64,000 nucleotides of DNA, from assembly GCF_001315015.1 (NCBI RefSeq), contig NZ_CP012915.1:62001-126000 (forward strand), in the 5' to 3' direction. Below are positions 48,455 to 57,843 of this stretch, one piece after another. The stretch is from Azospirillum brasilense (GTDB lineage Bacteria; Pseudomonadota; Alphaproteobacteria; Azospirillales; Azospirillaceae). The position numbers were made by a program, and so were the translations under genes. The notes under the pieces were generated by a model. It was not told where the DNA came from. It ran no database searches and saw only the letters and a program-made list of their open reading frames with translations. How positions within the stretch are numbered: the first letter of the stretch is position 1; each line of letters opens with the position of its first letter.

Positions 48455-49585
48455 TCACACACGCATCGGCATCAACACGTAAAGGGCCGTGGGGTCGGCG
48501 ACGTCGCGCACGATGGTCGGCGACGCGGCGTCGGCCAGCGAGAAGCGCGCGCCCTCGCCCTCGATCTGCTGCGTGATATCAAGCAGATAGCGAGAGTTGA
48601 AGCCGATTTCCAGGGGGCCTTCCTGGTAATTGACTTCCAGCTCCTCGGTGGCGCTGCCGGCCTCGGGGCTGGTGGCGGAGAGGGTCAGGGTGCCGCGGGT
48701 CAGCGACAGCTTCACCGCCCGGCTCTTCTCGGTGGAGATGGTGGCGACGCGGTCCACGGCGGCGGCGAACAGCTTGGCGTCCACCTCCATCGTCTTGTCG
48801 TTGCCGACCGGGATCACCCGCTCGTAGTCCGGGAAGGTGCCGTCGATCAGCTTGGAGGTCACCACCACCGAATCGAAGGCGAAGCGGATCTTGTTGTCCG
48901 ACAGCGACAGCTCGATGCGGTCGGCGGCCTCGTCGATCAGCTTGCGGATCTCGTTCACGGTCTTGCGCGGAACGATCACGCCGGGGATGCCGGCGGCCCC
49001 CTCCGGCAGCGGCATCTCGACCCGCGCCAGACGGTGGCCGTCGGTCGCCACGGCGCGCAGCACCGGCAACTCGGACCCGCCGGCCTTGGCCTTGGCGGCG
49101 TGCAGGTAGATGCCGTTGAGGTAGTAGCGCGTCTCTTCGGTCGAGATGGCGAAGCGGGTGCGGTCGACCAGCGCCCGCAGGTCGCCCGCCGTCAGGTCGA
49201 AGCGGTGCGGCAGGTCGCCGCCGGACAGCTGCGGGAAATCGTCGACCGGCAGACAGGACAGCTTGAACTGCGACCGGCCCGCGCGCAGCGTCAGGATCGT
49301 GCCGTCGCCGCCGATGTCCAGCTCCACCTGGCTGCCGTCGGGCAGCTTGCGCACGATGTCGTACAGCGTGTGGGCCGGGGCGGTGGTACCGCCCGCGCGG
49401 GTCACCGTGGCCGGGACCGTCTCGACGATCTCCAGATCCATGTCGGTGGCGGCCAGCGACAGCTCGCCGTCGCTCGCCCGCAGCAGCACGTTGGACAGGA
49501 TGGGGATGGTGTTCCTGCGCTCCACCACGCTCTGCACATGACCAAGGGACCGGAGAAGGGCGGCGCGTTCGATGATGATGTTCAT
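48455..49585 (-). CDS. dnaN: DNA polymerase III sliding clamp (beta)
   Basis: A 376-residue beta clamp. It begins MNIIIERAALLRSLGHVQSV and shows VVERRNTIPILSNVLL, AVATDGHRLARVEMPLP and VIVPRKTVNEI; it ends with the typical LYVLMPMRV. It tethers polymerase III to DNA. Upstream lies an epimerase-like gene, not dnaA. The ribosome site is weak. Confidence 0.97.
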   Translation of the reverse strand: MNIIIERAALLRSLGHVQSVVERRNTIPILSNVLLRASDGELSLAATDMDLEIVETVPATVTRAGGTTAPAHTLYDIVRKLPDGSQVELDIGGDGTILTLRAGRSQFKLSCLPVDDFPQLSGGDLPHRFDLTAGDLRALVDRTRFAISTEETRYYLNGIYLHAAKAKAGGSELPVLRAVATDGHRLARVEMPLPEGAAGIPGVIVPRKTVNEIRKLIDEAADRIELSLSDNKIRFAFDSVVVTSKLIDGTFPDYERVIPVGNDKTMEVDAKLFAAAVDRVATISTEKSRAVKLSLTRGTLTLSATSPEAGSATEELEVNYQEGPLEIGFNSRYLLDITQQIEGEGARFSLADAASPTIVRDVADPTALYVLMPMRV

Positions 49586-49701
49586 GCTGGTCGTCGTCTC
49601 GGCAGGTCGTGTTTTTTTGCGATTCGCAGGCGTACCCATGCCGGTCCGGCCGCAATCCAGCGGGCCGGAACGGGGGCGCATGATACCACAACGTCGGTTT
49701 T

Positions 49702-49722
49702 GCCGAACCAAATTCGTTCGGC
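49702..49722. promoter_or_regulatory. Inverted repeat upstream of dnaN
   Basis: GCCGAAC-CAAATTC-GTTCGGC, a 7-7-7 dyad 117 bases upstream of the dnaN start and 127 bases after the epimerase stop. It may be a protein site or the transcript end of the upstream gene. No DnaA-box clusters are seen around it. Confidence 0.4.
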
Positions 49723-49848
49723 GCGGTCGGGCGGTCGCCGGAAAGGACGATTCCAGCCCATCCGGAGGCCCGTGACGCCCCCGCGGGGTGCCGCCGTAGG
49801 GGGAATGCGGGCCGAGCGGGAGCGCGCGCGATTCGCGCCGCCGCGACT

Positions 49849-50730
49849 CTAGCGCCCACCCTCCGCCGCGAACTGGGCGTCCAGTCCGGCGCGGTAGTCG
49901 GGGTAGGTCAGCGCCACGCCGAGCTGGCGCTTGATGCGGTCGTTCTTCACCCGGCGGCAGTCGGCGTAGAAGCTGGCGGCCATCGGCGACAGCCCGGCCT
50001 CCTCGAAGGGCACCAGGGGCGGCGGCTCGACCCCCAGCAGGCCGCAGGCGTAGCTCACCACCTCGTGGGAGGGGGAGGGCAGGTCGTCGGCGACGTTGTA
50101 GACCGCGCCCAGCGTCGGTTTGTCCATCGAGGCGCGCAGCGTCGCCGCGATGTCCTCCACATGGATGCGGCTGAACACCTGTCCGGGCTTGTCGACCCGC
50201 CGGGCGGTGCCGTCGCGCACGTTGTCCAGCGCGCTGCGCCCCGGCCCGTAGATGCCGGCCAGCCGGAAGAGATGCATCGGCACGCCGTACTGGCGGTAGA
50301 GGTTCAGCCAGCCGCGCTCCGCCTCGACGCGGCGCTTCTGCCGCTCGCCGGTCGGGCGCAGCCACGCCGCCTCGCCCACCCATTCGCCCTTGGTGTCGCC
50401 GTAGACCCCGGTGGTGGAAAGATAGCCGGCCCAGTCGAGCGTCCGCAGATCCGCCAGATCCATGGCGTGCTGGTCGAGCACCGGGTCGCCCCGCTCGTCG
50501 GGCGGGACGCTGACAAGAAGATGGGTGGTGCCGGCCAGGGCCGCGCGGGCGTCCTCGAGCGGGCGGCCCCGGTCGAACAGGAACGCCTCGATGCCCTGCG
50601 CCTCCAGGGCGGCGCGCTTGTCCTCGCCGCGGCAGGTGGCGGCGATCCGCCAGCCCTCGGCCTTCAGCCGGTCGGCGAACACGCGGGCGGTGAAGCCCAG
50701 GCCGAAGACGAACAGACGGGGTGAAGCCAT
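49849..50730 (-). CDS. NAD(P)-binding epimerase-like protein (YeeZ type)
   Basis: A 293-residue short-chain dehydrogenase/epimerase-like protein. The Rossmann motif is unusual, FGLGFTARVFADRL, as in YeeZ/YlbE-type proteins. LSTTGVYGDTKGEWVGE holds the Tyr region, and RLAGIYGPGRSALD follows. The role of this group is unknown. Start ATG 50730 gives MASPRLFVFGLG. It is divergent from the TPR protein gene by 52 bases, so promoters overlap. Confidence 0.85.
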   Translation of the reverse strand: MASPRLFVFGLGFTARVFADRLKAEGWRIAATCRGEDKRAALEAQGIEAFLFDRGRPLEDARAALAGTTHLLVSVPPDERGDPVLDQHAMDLADLRTLDWAGYLSTTGVYGDTKGEWVGEAAWLRPTGERQKRRVEAERGWLNLYRQYGVPMHLFRLAGIYGPGRSALDNVRDGTARRVDKPGQVFSRIHVEDIAATLRASMDKPTLGAVYNVADDLPSPSHEVVSYACGLLGVEPPPLVPFEEAGLSPMAASFYADCRRVKNDRIKRQLGVALTYPDYRAGLDAQFAAEGGR

Positions 50731-50782
50731 GTCTTGCGGGGTCCTTGCGTCGGAAGCGGCAATGACGGAGTGTAAGGCCGCC

Positions 50783-51598
50783 ATGAACCGACGCAACGCT
50801 TACCTCATCACGGCCGCGCTGGCGCTCTTGTCTGTCAGCCCTGCTGTGGCCGCTCCCGCCGTCGATCACAACCGGGAATTCCAGGCCTGCCTGACGCTCG
50901 CCGAGAAGCGCCCGGCCGAAGCGCTGGAGAGCGCGCAGACCTGGCTGAACCGCGGCGGCGGCGATCATGCCCGGCTGTGCCAGGCGCTGGCGCTGTTCCA
51001 CAAGGGCGACTTCACCACCGCCGGGGCGCGGCTGGAGGAGCTGGCCCCGGTGCTGGGCAAGGACGACCCGAAGGCCGGGGCCTCGATCCTCGGGCGGGCC
51101 GGCTGGGCGTGGCTGCGCGCCGGTGACAATGTGCGGGCGGAGCGGGCTTACAGCCGTGCCCTGGCGCTCCAGCCGGAGGACGTGGACCTGCTGATCGACC
51201 GCGCCATCGCGCGGGCCGAGACGGAACGCTTCTGGGACGCCGTGGCCGACCTGGACGCCGCGCTGAAGAGAGACCCGCGGCGGGCCGAGGCCTATCTCTA
51301 CCGGGCCGCCGCCCACAAGGCGCTGGCCAACGACCGGCAGGCCTTGGCCGACATCGACCGCGCGCTTGAGCTGCGCCCCGGCGATCCCGACGCCCTGCTG
51401 CTGCGCGCCACCATCAAGGCGCAGGCCGGCAACCTGCCGGGCGCGCGGGAGGATTGGAGCCAGATCGTCCGCAACACGCCGGCCAGCGCCGCGGCGAAGA
51501 CGGCGCAGGCCAACCTCGACCGCTCCGCCAAGGCGCCGGCGCCCGCACCGGCGGCGAAGGGCGAGGCGAAGGGCGGGGCGGCCCCCGCAAAGCCCTAA
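50783..51598 (+). CDS. Exported TPR-repeat protein
   Basis: A 271-residue protein with signal peptide (MNRRNAYLITAALALLSVS, cleaved near VAA) and at least four TPR-like repeats, clearest in AYSRALALQPEDVDLLIDRA, DLDAALKRDPRRAEAYLYRA and DIDRALELRPGDPDALLLRA. The tail (about 30 residues) is Ala-Pro-Lys rich and probably disordered. It likely acts as a scaffold in the periplasm. GTAAGG lies before ATG 50783. Confidence 0.85.
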   Translation: MNRRNAYLITAALALLSVSPAVAAPAVDHNREFQACLTLAEKRPAEALESAQTWLNRGGGDHARLCQALALFHKGDFTTAGARLEELAPVLGKDDPKAGASILGRAGWAWLRAGDNVRAERAYSRALALQPEDVDLLIDRAIARAETERFWDAVADLDAALKRDPRRAEAYLYRAAAHKALANDRQALADIDRALELRPGDPDALLLRATIKAQAGNLPGAREDWSQIVRNTPASAAAKTAQANLDRSAKAPAPAPAAKGEAKGGAAPAKP

Positions 51599-51660
51599 TC
51601 GCGGTAGGGCCGTTACGCTTATTTTACAAGGCTCCTGCGACATTTAGCCGGCTGGACGAA

Positions 51661-51675
51661 TGCGAACGCTTCGCA
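51661..51675 (+). promoter_or_regulatory. Palindromic Fur-like motif upstream of feoA
   Basis: TGCGAA-CGC-TTCGCA, a perfect 6-3-6 dyad 70 bases before the feoA start. It matches the 33120 Fur-type motif at 11 of 15 positions with identical ends TGC-AA and TTCGCA, and is a likely iron-regulator site. Confidence 0.55.
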
Positions 51676-51744
51676 GGATCATCCGCGGCGAAGAGGGGCG
51701 GATACGAACGCGCCCCCCACCTCCCGGTGCGATCAGGTGCAGCC

Positions 51745-52044
51745 ATGAGCGGTCATCCCACCCCCGAAACGGGCCAGTCCCCCGGCGGACGGCATTTGGG
51801 CGAGTTGAAGAAGGGCGAGCGCGCCCGCGTGACCGGCGTCGATGAGCGGGGGGTCGTCACCACCCTTCCCGAAGGGGAGCTGGAGCGGCGCATGATCGAG
51901 ATGGGGCTGGTCGAAGGCTCCCATGTCGAGGTCCTGCACGAAGCCTTTCCGGGCCGCGACCCCATCGCCATCCGCGTGAACGAGCACACGCTGGCGCTCC
52001 GCCGCGCCGAGGCGCGGGCCGTGCTGGTGGCGCCCGCCGCCTGA
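51745..52044 (+). CDS. feoA: Ferrous iron transport protein A
   Basis: A 99-residue SH3-like FeoA protein: RRMIEMGLVEGSHVEVLHEA and PIAIRVNEHTLALRRAEARAV are the family core. An N-terminal extension of about 25 residues is hydrophilic. FeoA helps the FeoB channel import ferrous iron. feoB follows after 67 bases. Confidence 0.93.
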   Translation: MSGHPTPETGQSPGGRHLGELKKGERARVTGVDERGVVTTLPEGELERRMIEMGLVEGSHVEVLHEAFPGRDPIAIRVNEHTLALRRAEARAVLVAPAA

Positions 52045-52111
52045 CGCCCGCCATCTGACCCGCGGCGCCGCCACCCTCTTTCAAAGCGACCTCCTGCAAG
52101 GACATCCGGCC

Positions 52112-54001
52112 ATGTCGGTCCTGGACTCCGCCCTGCCGCCGCGCATCGCGCTGGTCGGCAACCCGAACTGCGGCAAGACCGCCCTGTTCAACGCGCTCAC
52201 CGGTTCCCGCCAGAAGGTGGCGAACTATCCCGGCGTCACGGTGGAACGGAAGATCGGGCATTTCGTCAGCCCGCTCGGCCGCCGCGTTCAGGTGATCGAC
52301 CTGCCGGGCACCTACAGCCTGCGCGCCCGCTCCCCCGACGAGGAGGTGACCCGCGACGTCGTGCTCGGCCGCTTCTCGCACGAGGACAGCCCGGACCTGC
52401 TGGTCTGCGTCGCCGACGCCACCAACCTGCGCCTGAACCTGCGGCTGGTGGTCGAGCTGAAGCGGCTGGGCCGCCCGATCATCCTGGCGCTGAACATGAT
52501 GGATGCGGCGGAGAAGCGCGGCTGCCGCATCGACGCGGCGGCTCTGTCGGCCGCGCTCGGCGTGCCGGTGGTGCCGACCGTCGCCATCCGCCGCGGCGGC
52601 GTCCAGCCGCTGCTGGAGCAGATCGACGGCGCCATGGCCATGGCGGCGGACGTGGCGGAGAATCCTGCCTCCTGCGGCTGGAGCGAGCCGTCCTCGCGCG
52701 ACCTGCGCGCCTACCATCAGGAGGTCGAGGGGCTGCTGGCCGGCTGCGTGGCCGACGCCGGCCTGCCGCCGCTGGCGACCCGGCGGGTGGACGCCGTGCT
52801 GCTGCACCCGGTGTTCGGGCTGGCCTTCCTGTTCCTCGTGCTGTTCCTGATGTTCCAGGCGGTGTTCGCCTGGGCCGAGGCGCCGATGAACCTGATCGAC
52901 GGCGCGGTCAGCGGGCTCAAGGACTGGGTGGCCGCCACCCTGCCGGACGGCGCGCTGCGCAGCCTGCTGACCGACGGAATCATCGCCGGGGTGGGCAGCG
53001 TGGTCATCTTCCTGCCGCAGATCCTGGTGCTGTTCTTCTTCATCCTGGTGCTGGAGGCGACCGGCTATCTCGCCCGCGCCGCCTTCCTGCTGGACCGGCT
53101 GATGGGCGGGGTGGGGCTGCACGGGCGGGCCTTCATCCCGCTGCTGTCCAGCTTCGCCTGCGCGGTGCCCGGCGTCATGGCGGCGCGCACCATCGAGAAC
53201 CGCGCCGACCGGCTGGCAACCATCATGATCGCCCCGCTGATGACCTGCTCGGCCCGGCTGCCGGTTTACACGCTGCTGATCGCGGCCTTCGTGCCGGACC
53301 GTCCGCTGCTGGGCGGGCTGGTCGGGCTGCCGGGGCTGGTGATGTTCGCGCTCTACGCCGCGGGCATCCTGTCGGCGCTGGCCGTCGCCTTCGTTCTGAA
53401 AGGCACGGTGTTCAAGGGCGCGCGAGAGCCGCTGCTGATGGAGCTGCCGGCCTACCGCCTGCCCAACCCGCGCGACATCGCGCTGGGCCTGTTCGAGCGG
53501 GCCAAGGTCTTCCTGGCGCGGGCCGGCACGACGATCTTCGCGCTGATGATCGTCATGTGGTTCCTGGCGAGCTTCCCCGGCGCGCCGGAGGGGGCGACCG
53601 AGCCGGCCATCCAGTATTCCATCGCCGGCATGATCGGCCACGCGCTGGAACCGCTGCTGGCGCCCATCGGCTTCACCTGGCAGATCGCCGTGGCGCTGGT
53701 GCCGGGCATCGCGGCGCGCGAGGTGGCGGTCGGCGTGCTGGGCACGATCTACGCGCTGAGCGAGAGCGGCGACGCGCTGCAATCCTCGCTGGCCGGGGCG
53801 CTGGCCGCCTCCTGGAGCCTGCCGACCGCCCTGTCGCTGCTCGCCTGGTACGTCTTCGCCCCGCAATGCGTCGCCACCCTGTCGGTGGTGAAGCGGGAGA
53901 CCAACGGCTGGTTCTGGCCGACGGTGATGTTCGCCTACATGATCACGCTGGCCTACGGGGCGAGCTTCATCACCTACCGCGTCGCGTCTGCGCTGCTGTA
54001 A
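52112..54001 (+). CDS. feoB: Ferrous iron transporter FeoB
   Basis: A 629-residue GTPase-membrane protein. N-terminal G domain: G1 VGNPNCGKTALFN, switch region NYPGVTVERK, G3 DLPGTYSLRA and G4 NMMD. The membrane part contains the gate repeats with SFACAVPGVMAARTI and the second Cys-containing APQCVATLSVV. Length is shorter than E. coli FeoB (about 770) but typical for many alphaproteobacteria. It imports Fe2+. Regulated probably by the motif at 51661. Confidence 0.97.
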   Translation: MSVLDSALPPRIALVGNPNCGKTALFNALTGSRQKVANYPGVTVERKIGHFVSPLGRRVQVIDLPGTYSLRARSPDEEVTRDVVLGRFSHEDSPDLLVCVADATNLRLNLRLVVELKRLGRPIILALNMMDAAEKRGCRIDAAALSAALGVPVVPTVAIRRGGVQPLLEQIDGAMAMAADVAENPASCGWSEPSSRDLRAYHQEVEGLLAGCVADAGLPPLATRRVDAVLLHPVFGLAFLFLVLFLMFQAVFAWAEAPMNLIDGAVSGLKDWVAATLPDGALRSLLTDGIIAGVGSVVIFLPQILVLFFFILVLEATGYLARAAFLLDRLMGGVGLHGRAFIPLLSSFACAVPGVMAARTIENRADRLATIMIAPLMTCSARLPVYTLLIAAFVPDRPLLGGLVGLPGLVMFALYAAGILSALAVAFVLKGTVFKGAREPLLMELPAYRLPNPRDIALGLFERAKVFLARAGTTIFALMIVMWFLASFPGAPEGATEPAIQYSIAGMIGHALEPLLAPIGFTWQIAVALVPGIAAREVAVGVLGTIYALSESGDALQSSLAGALAASWSLPTALSLLAWYVFAPQCVATLSVVKRETNGWFWPTVMFAYMITLAYGASFITYRVASALL

Positions 54002-54021
54002 GGGAAGGGGAGGACAGAGCC

Positions 54022-54204
54022 ATGTGGCAGGATCTGCTGGTCGCGGTGGTGGTGGCGCTGGCCGCGGTGTGGACGGTGTGGCGGGTGATCCTGCCCGCCG
54101 GGCTGCGCGCCCGCCTGCTGGGCAGGGCCGCGCCGAAGGGCGCCGGTTGCAGCGGCGGGTGCAAGGGCTGCGGCCCGGCCGGTGGCGGTTCAAGCTGCCA
54201 TTGA
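54022..54204 (+). CDS. Small Cys-rich membrane peptide after feoB
   Basis: A 60-residue protein: one membrane helix (LLVAVVVALAAVWTVWRVIL) and a C-terminal tail with cysteines CSGGCKGCGPAGGGSSCH. Such FeoB-associated Cys-rich membrane proteins are frequent at the end of feo operons; the Cys cluster may bind iron or sense redox state. GGGAGGAC precedes the ATG, 20 bases after the feoB stop. Confidence 0.85.
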   Translation: MWQDLLVAVVVALAAVWTVWRVILPAGLRARLLGRAAPKGAGCSGGCKGCGPAGGGSSCH

Positions 54205-54214
54205 GCAGGGGCGT

Positions 54215-55852
54215 CTACAGGGCCGGGACGCGGGCGGCGCCCCTCTTGACCGCGTACATCGCCTGATCGGCGTGGACGATGAGCTGTTGGGCATCCCGCC
54301 CGTCCTGCGGGTAGACCGCGATGCCGATGGACAGGGCGAGCGGCAGCCGCAGACCGTCGACGAGGATGGGCTCCGCCAGCGCCGCCCGGCACTTGTCGGC
54401 GACGGTTTCCGCCCCGGCGGGGGTCACCTCCACCTCCAGGATGATGGCGAACTCGTCGCCGCCGATGCGGGCGATCAGGTCGGATTTACGCAGCAGGCCG
54501 GACAGGCGGTGCGCCACCACCCGCAGCACCTCGTCGCCCCGGCTGTGGCCGTGGGTGTCGTTGATCGGCTTGAAGCCGTCCAGATCAATGTAGAGCAGGG
54601 CGAACAGCATGCCGCCGCGCTCCGCTCGGTCGATGGCCTGCTGCAGCCGGTCGTGGAACATGGCGCGGTTGGGCAGGCCGGTCAGCGCGTCGTGGTGGGC
54701 CATGTGGGCCATCCGCGCCTCGTTCGCCCGCAGGGCGGCCTCCTGCTCCCGCAGCTTGCCCAACAGATAGTTGAAGCCCTGTGCCAGCTCTCCGACCTCG
54801 TCCATGCGGTGGACCGGCAGGGGCGACAGCTCGACGTGCCCGTCGGCCATCTGGTGCATCCGCCGCGCCGCCTCGGTCAGCGGGCGGAAGAAACGGCGCA
54901 TGCCGATGAACAGCACGGTCACCGCGAAGGCGGCGATCATCAGGCTGTTGGTGGCGATGAAGGTCTGCAGGTCCCGCACCCCTTCGAAGGCTTCCGCCGT
55001 GGGCAGCCGGGCGACCAGGAACCAGCCCGCCGTCGGGACGGCGGCGATGGCGGACAACTCCTCCACCCCCGCCGCGTTGACGGTGATGCCGGTGCCGCGG
55101 TAGCCGGCCATGGCCCGGTCGTGCAGCGGGTTCACACCCTCCGGCGGGGTCGCGGTCAGGATCATCCCGTGGTCGCTGGCCGACACGAACAGCCTGTCGC
55201 GGGGGGAAACCAGGAGGAAGCCTCCGCTGCGTCCGATGCGGTTTCCCTGGACCAGATTGAGGAAGCCGGGCGACGACAGGGCGGTGGCGCCGGCCAGGAC
55301 CGCGACCGGGCGTCCGGTGGCATCGGTGACCGCCATCGCCATGACCACCATCGGCTCTCCGTCGATGGTGGAGCGGGCGGGCCGCCCGATCACCGGTTCG
55401 CGGCCATCCAGCGCCGACCGGAGCCAGTCGCGATCCGACACGTCGAAATCGGGCGAGCGCTGCCGTTCCGGATAATCGGCGAAGACGCCGTGACCGTCCG
55501 TCCGGACGACCATCAGCCCACGCGAGAACAAGGGCGCGATCTCGTGATGCGTCTTCAGCCAATCCCGCAGGGCTGCGGGATCGTCGAGGCTCGCCAATGG
55601 CAGGCTTCCGGAGGCGCGGCGCAGGAGGTCGAGCCGCGCCTTGATCTTCTCGTCGATGTCGTGGGCGACGTAGGATGCCGTCGATTGCTGTTGGGACGAG
55701 GTCAGGTTGTTGATCTTGTCCTCCAAGAAGGAGGATAGGACCCAGATGCGCGCGCAGGCGCCGACGAAGACCAGGACTAGTCCAAACAGCATAAGACGTA
55801 CAACGACGCTGCGGCTCTGCCGGCGCAGTACATCGGCCACCGCGACAAGCAT
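54215..55852 (-). CDS. Diguanylate cyclase with periplasmic Cache sensor
   Basis: A 545-residue membrane sensor that makes c-di-GMP. First helix VRLMLFGLVLVFVGACA; periplasmic double-Cache region (about residues 50-290; includes SDRDWLRSALDGREPVIG); second helix NSLMIAAFAVTVLFIG; HAMP-like linker; GGDEF domain with active-site GGDEF at residues 464-468 and an inhibitory I-site RKSD five residues before it. All key residues are intact, so it should be active and product-inhibited. ATG 55852 is chosen; a TTG two codons upstream has better spacing from GGAGGAG and may be the real start. Confidence 0.93.
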   Translation of the reverse strand: MLVAVADVLRRQSRSVVVRLMLFGLVLVFVGACARIWVLSSFLEDKINNLTSSQQQSTASYVAHDIDEKIKARLDLLRRASGSLPLASLDDPAALRDWLKTHHEIAPLFSRGLMVVRTDGHGVFADYPERQRSPDFDVSDRDWLRSALDGREPVIGRPARSTIDGEPMVVMAMAVTDATGRPVAVLAGATALSSPGFLNLVQGNRIGRSGGFLLVSPRDRLFVSASDHGMILTATPPEGVNPLHDRAMAGYRGTGITVNAAGVEELSAIAAVPTAGWFLVARLPTAEAFEGVRDLQTFIATNSLMIAAFAVTVLFIGMRRFFRPLTEAARRMHQMADGHVELSPLPVHRMDEVGELAQGFNYLLGKLREQEAALRANEARMAHMAHHDALTGLPNRAMFHDRLQQAIDRAERGGMLFALLYIDLDGFKPINDTHGHSRGDEVLRVVAHRLSGLLRKSDLIARIGGDEFAIILEVEVTPAGAETVADKCRAALAEPILVDGLRLPLALSIGIAVYPQDGRDAQQLIVHADQAMYAVKRGAARVPAL

Positions 55853-56335
55853 CCGCAAGCTCTGCTCCTCCAAGAAACCGTTTGCTTATTTCCCAGATGG
55901 ATAGGCTTCCTGCCCACCGCTTCCCGAAGATAAACGATGCTATGCCCGTCCGGAAGACGGAAAGGGCTTCAAATCACTGACAAAAGCACCGGAACTGATT
56001 GAAAAAACGAAATACTTCCACCGTCAGGCGAAAAATCCCTCTGGCCGCTCGCGTTTCTTTTTGGGCGATGGTGCGGTCCATGCGGATACCAGCATTTCCA
56101 CGGAAACCTTCCCGTGTGGTTAGGACGGGGCGGGCGGGCCGCCGCGCCGCCGTTGCTGCGCCCCGCCCGCCCGCCGATGCATCTCTTCCACCGATACCTC
56201 CGTATAGTATCCAGACCGACCGACCTCCGGCAAAGTTGCGAGGAAGACAACGATCCGCGCCATCGATGGAGCGGCCTTCATCCGCTTGGCGTCTGCCGCC
56301 GCGGATCTTTCGCGCGTCCAAAAAAGGAGGGGGTT
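55853..56335. other. Divergent intergenic region, cyclase / chloroperoxidase-like gene
   Basis: About 480 bases, locally AT-richer between 55980 and 56040 (GAAAAAACGAAATAC). It contains the ATACC-type palindrome at 56194-56206. No small gene or structured RNA is evident. Confidence 0.45.
56194..56206. promoter_or_regulatory. Candidate response-regulator site upstream of chloroperoxidase-like gene
   Basis: ATACC-TC-CGTATA resembles the better palindrome TATACC-AA-GGTATA at 59569, differing by one base in the second half site. It lies 130 bases before the hydrolase start. Confidence 0.45.
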
Positions 56336-57160
56336 TTGAGCACGATTTCCACCAAGGACGGCACCCGCATCTATTACAAGGACTGGGGCAGCGGACAGCC
56401 GGTGGTTTTCTCGCACGGATGGCCGCTCAGCGCCGACGCCTGGGACGGGCAGATGCTGTTCTTCGGCCAGCAGGGCTACCGGGTCATCGCCCACGACCGG
56501 CGCAGCCATGGCCGCTCCGACCAGACCTGGGCCGGCAACCACATGGACCAGTACGCCGACGATCTGGCCGAGCTGCTCGACGCGCTCGACGTGCGCGACG
56601 CGGTGATGATCGGCCATTCCACCGGCGGCGGCGAGGTCGCCCGCTACATCGGGCGCCACGGCACCGGACGGGTCGCCAAGGCCGTGCTGGTCGGGGCGGT
56701 GCCGCCGATCATGCTGAAGACCGCGGCCAACCCCGGCGGCCTGCCGATGGAGGTCTTCGACGGCATCCGCAAGGGCACCTACGACGACCGGTCGCAGTTC
56801 TTCCTGGACCTGACCATGCCCTTCTACGGCTTCAACCGTGACGGAGCGAAGGTGTCGGAAGGGCTTCGGCAGTCCTTCTGGCTGCAGGGCATGATGGCCG
56901 GGATCAAGGGCGCCTACGACTGCATCCAGCAGTTCTCGGAAACCGACTTCACCGAGGATCTGAGGAAGATGGCGCTCCCGACGCTGCTCATCCACGGCGA
57001 CGACGACCAGATCGTGCCCATCGACGCGGCGGCCCGCCGCGCCGTGGAGATCGCGCCGCAGGCGACGCTCAAGGTCTATGAGGGGGCGCCGCACGGCCTG
57101 ACGGCCACCCACCAGGACCGCTTCAACGCCGACGTGCTCGCCTTCATCAAGGGAACGTAA
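56336..57160 (+). CDS. Alpha/beta hydrolase, non-heme chloroperoxidase-like
   Basis: A 274-residue serine hydrolase of the cofactor-free haloperoxidase/esterase group. [23 protein letters not shown], the conserved strand [12 protein letters not shown], the nucleophile elbow [12 protein letters not shown], acid HGDDDQIVP and His in GAPHGLTAT are all visible. A TTG start at 56336 is chosen because AGGAGG lies five bases upstream of it; no ATG is available at the family N-terminus. It converges on the FixJ-type regulator gene with 11 bases between the stops. Probably part of the regulon of the adjacent two-component system. Confidence 0.9.
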   Translation: MSTISTKDGTRIYYKDWGSGQPVVFSHGWPLSADAWDGQMLFFGQQGYRVIAHDRRSHGRSDQTWAGNHMDQYADDLAELLDALDVRDAVMIGHSTGGGEVARYIGRHGTGRVAKAVLVGAVPPIMLKTAANPGGLPMEVFDGIRKGTYDDRSQFFLDLTMPFYGFNRDGAKVSEGLRQSFWLQGMMAGIKGAYDCIQQFSETDFTEDLRKMALPTLLIHGDDDQIVPIDAAARRAVEIAPQATLKVYEGAPHGLTATHQDRFNADVLAFIKGT

Positions 57161-57171
57161 GCCGGGACCGG

Positions 57172-57843
57172 TCAGGCGTCGCCGGCGGGGGTCACCTTGT
57201 CGGCGATGCGGACCAGATCGGGCAGGGACCGCGCCTGCATCTTGCGCATCACGCTGGCGCGGTGGACCTTCACGGTGATCTCGCTGAGCTGCAGCTCAGC
57301 GGCGATCTGCTTGTTGAGCTGCCCGGCGGCGACGAGCCGCATCACCTCCCGCTCGCGCGGGGTCAGGCTGCGGAATCGTTCGCGAAGGTCGCACAGCGCG
57401 TCCAGGGCGCGGCGGCGGTCGCGGTCGCGGTCGATGCCGGTGTGGACGGCGTCGATCAGATCCTGGTCGCGGAAGGGCTTGGCCAGGAATTCGACGGCGC
57501 CGGCCTTCATCGCCGTCACCGACATGGGAATGTCGCCGTGACCGGTGATGAAGACGACCGGCAGATGGATGTCCGCCGCGGTCAGTTCGCGCTGGAACTC
57601 CAGCCCGCTCTGGCCGGGCAGCCGGACGTCGAGCACGAGGCAGCCCGGCGCGTCGGGCAGGCGTTGCTGCAGGAAGTCATGCGCCGAGGCGAAGGGCAGG
57701 GCGGTCAGCCCGACCGAGCGCAGCAGGCTGACCAGCGACTCCCGGATGGACGGATCATCGTCGATGATGGCGACGAAGGGCGATTCCACGGCCATGGCGG
57801 ACCGGTCGGAAGGGGGGCGGTCGGACATGGACCGGTCGCTCAT
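57172..57843 (-). CDS. FixJ/NarL-type response regulator
   Basis: A 223-residue two-domain regulator. Receiver domain: acidic pair in IIDDDPSI, phospho-acceptor D72 in LVLDVRLPG, Thr in FITGHGD and Lys in FLAKPF. A LuxR-type helix-turn-helix follows (LTPREREVMRLVAAGQLNKQ, LSEITVKVHRASVMRKM). Start overlaps the kinase stop by four bases. It likely binds the ATACC-GGTAT palindromes at 59569 and 56194; this is inferred from position. Confidence 0.95.
   Translation of the reverse strand: MSDRSMSDRPPSDRSAMAVESPFVAIIDDDPSIRESLVSLLRSVGLTALPFASAHDFLQQRLPDAPGCLVLDVRLPGQSGLEFQRELTAADIHLPVVFITGHGDIPMSVTAMKAGAVEFLAKPFRDQDLIDAVHTGIDRDRDRRRALDALCDLRERFRSLTPREREVMRLVAAGQLNKQIAAELQLSEITVKVHRASVMRKMQARSLPDLVRIADKVTPAGDA

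Noticed and set aside
49586..49848. Replication origin next to dnaN
   Set aside because: No DnaA-box cluster or AT-rich unwinding region is visible; only one GCCGAAC dyad.
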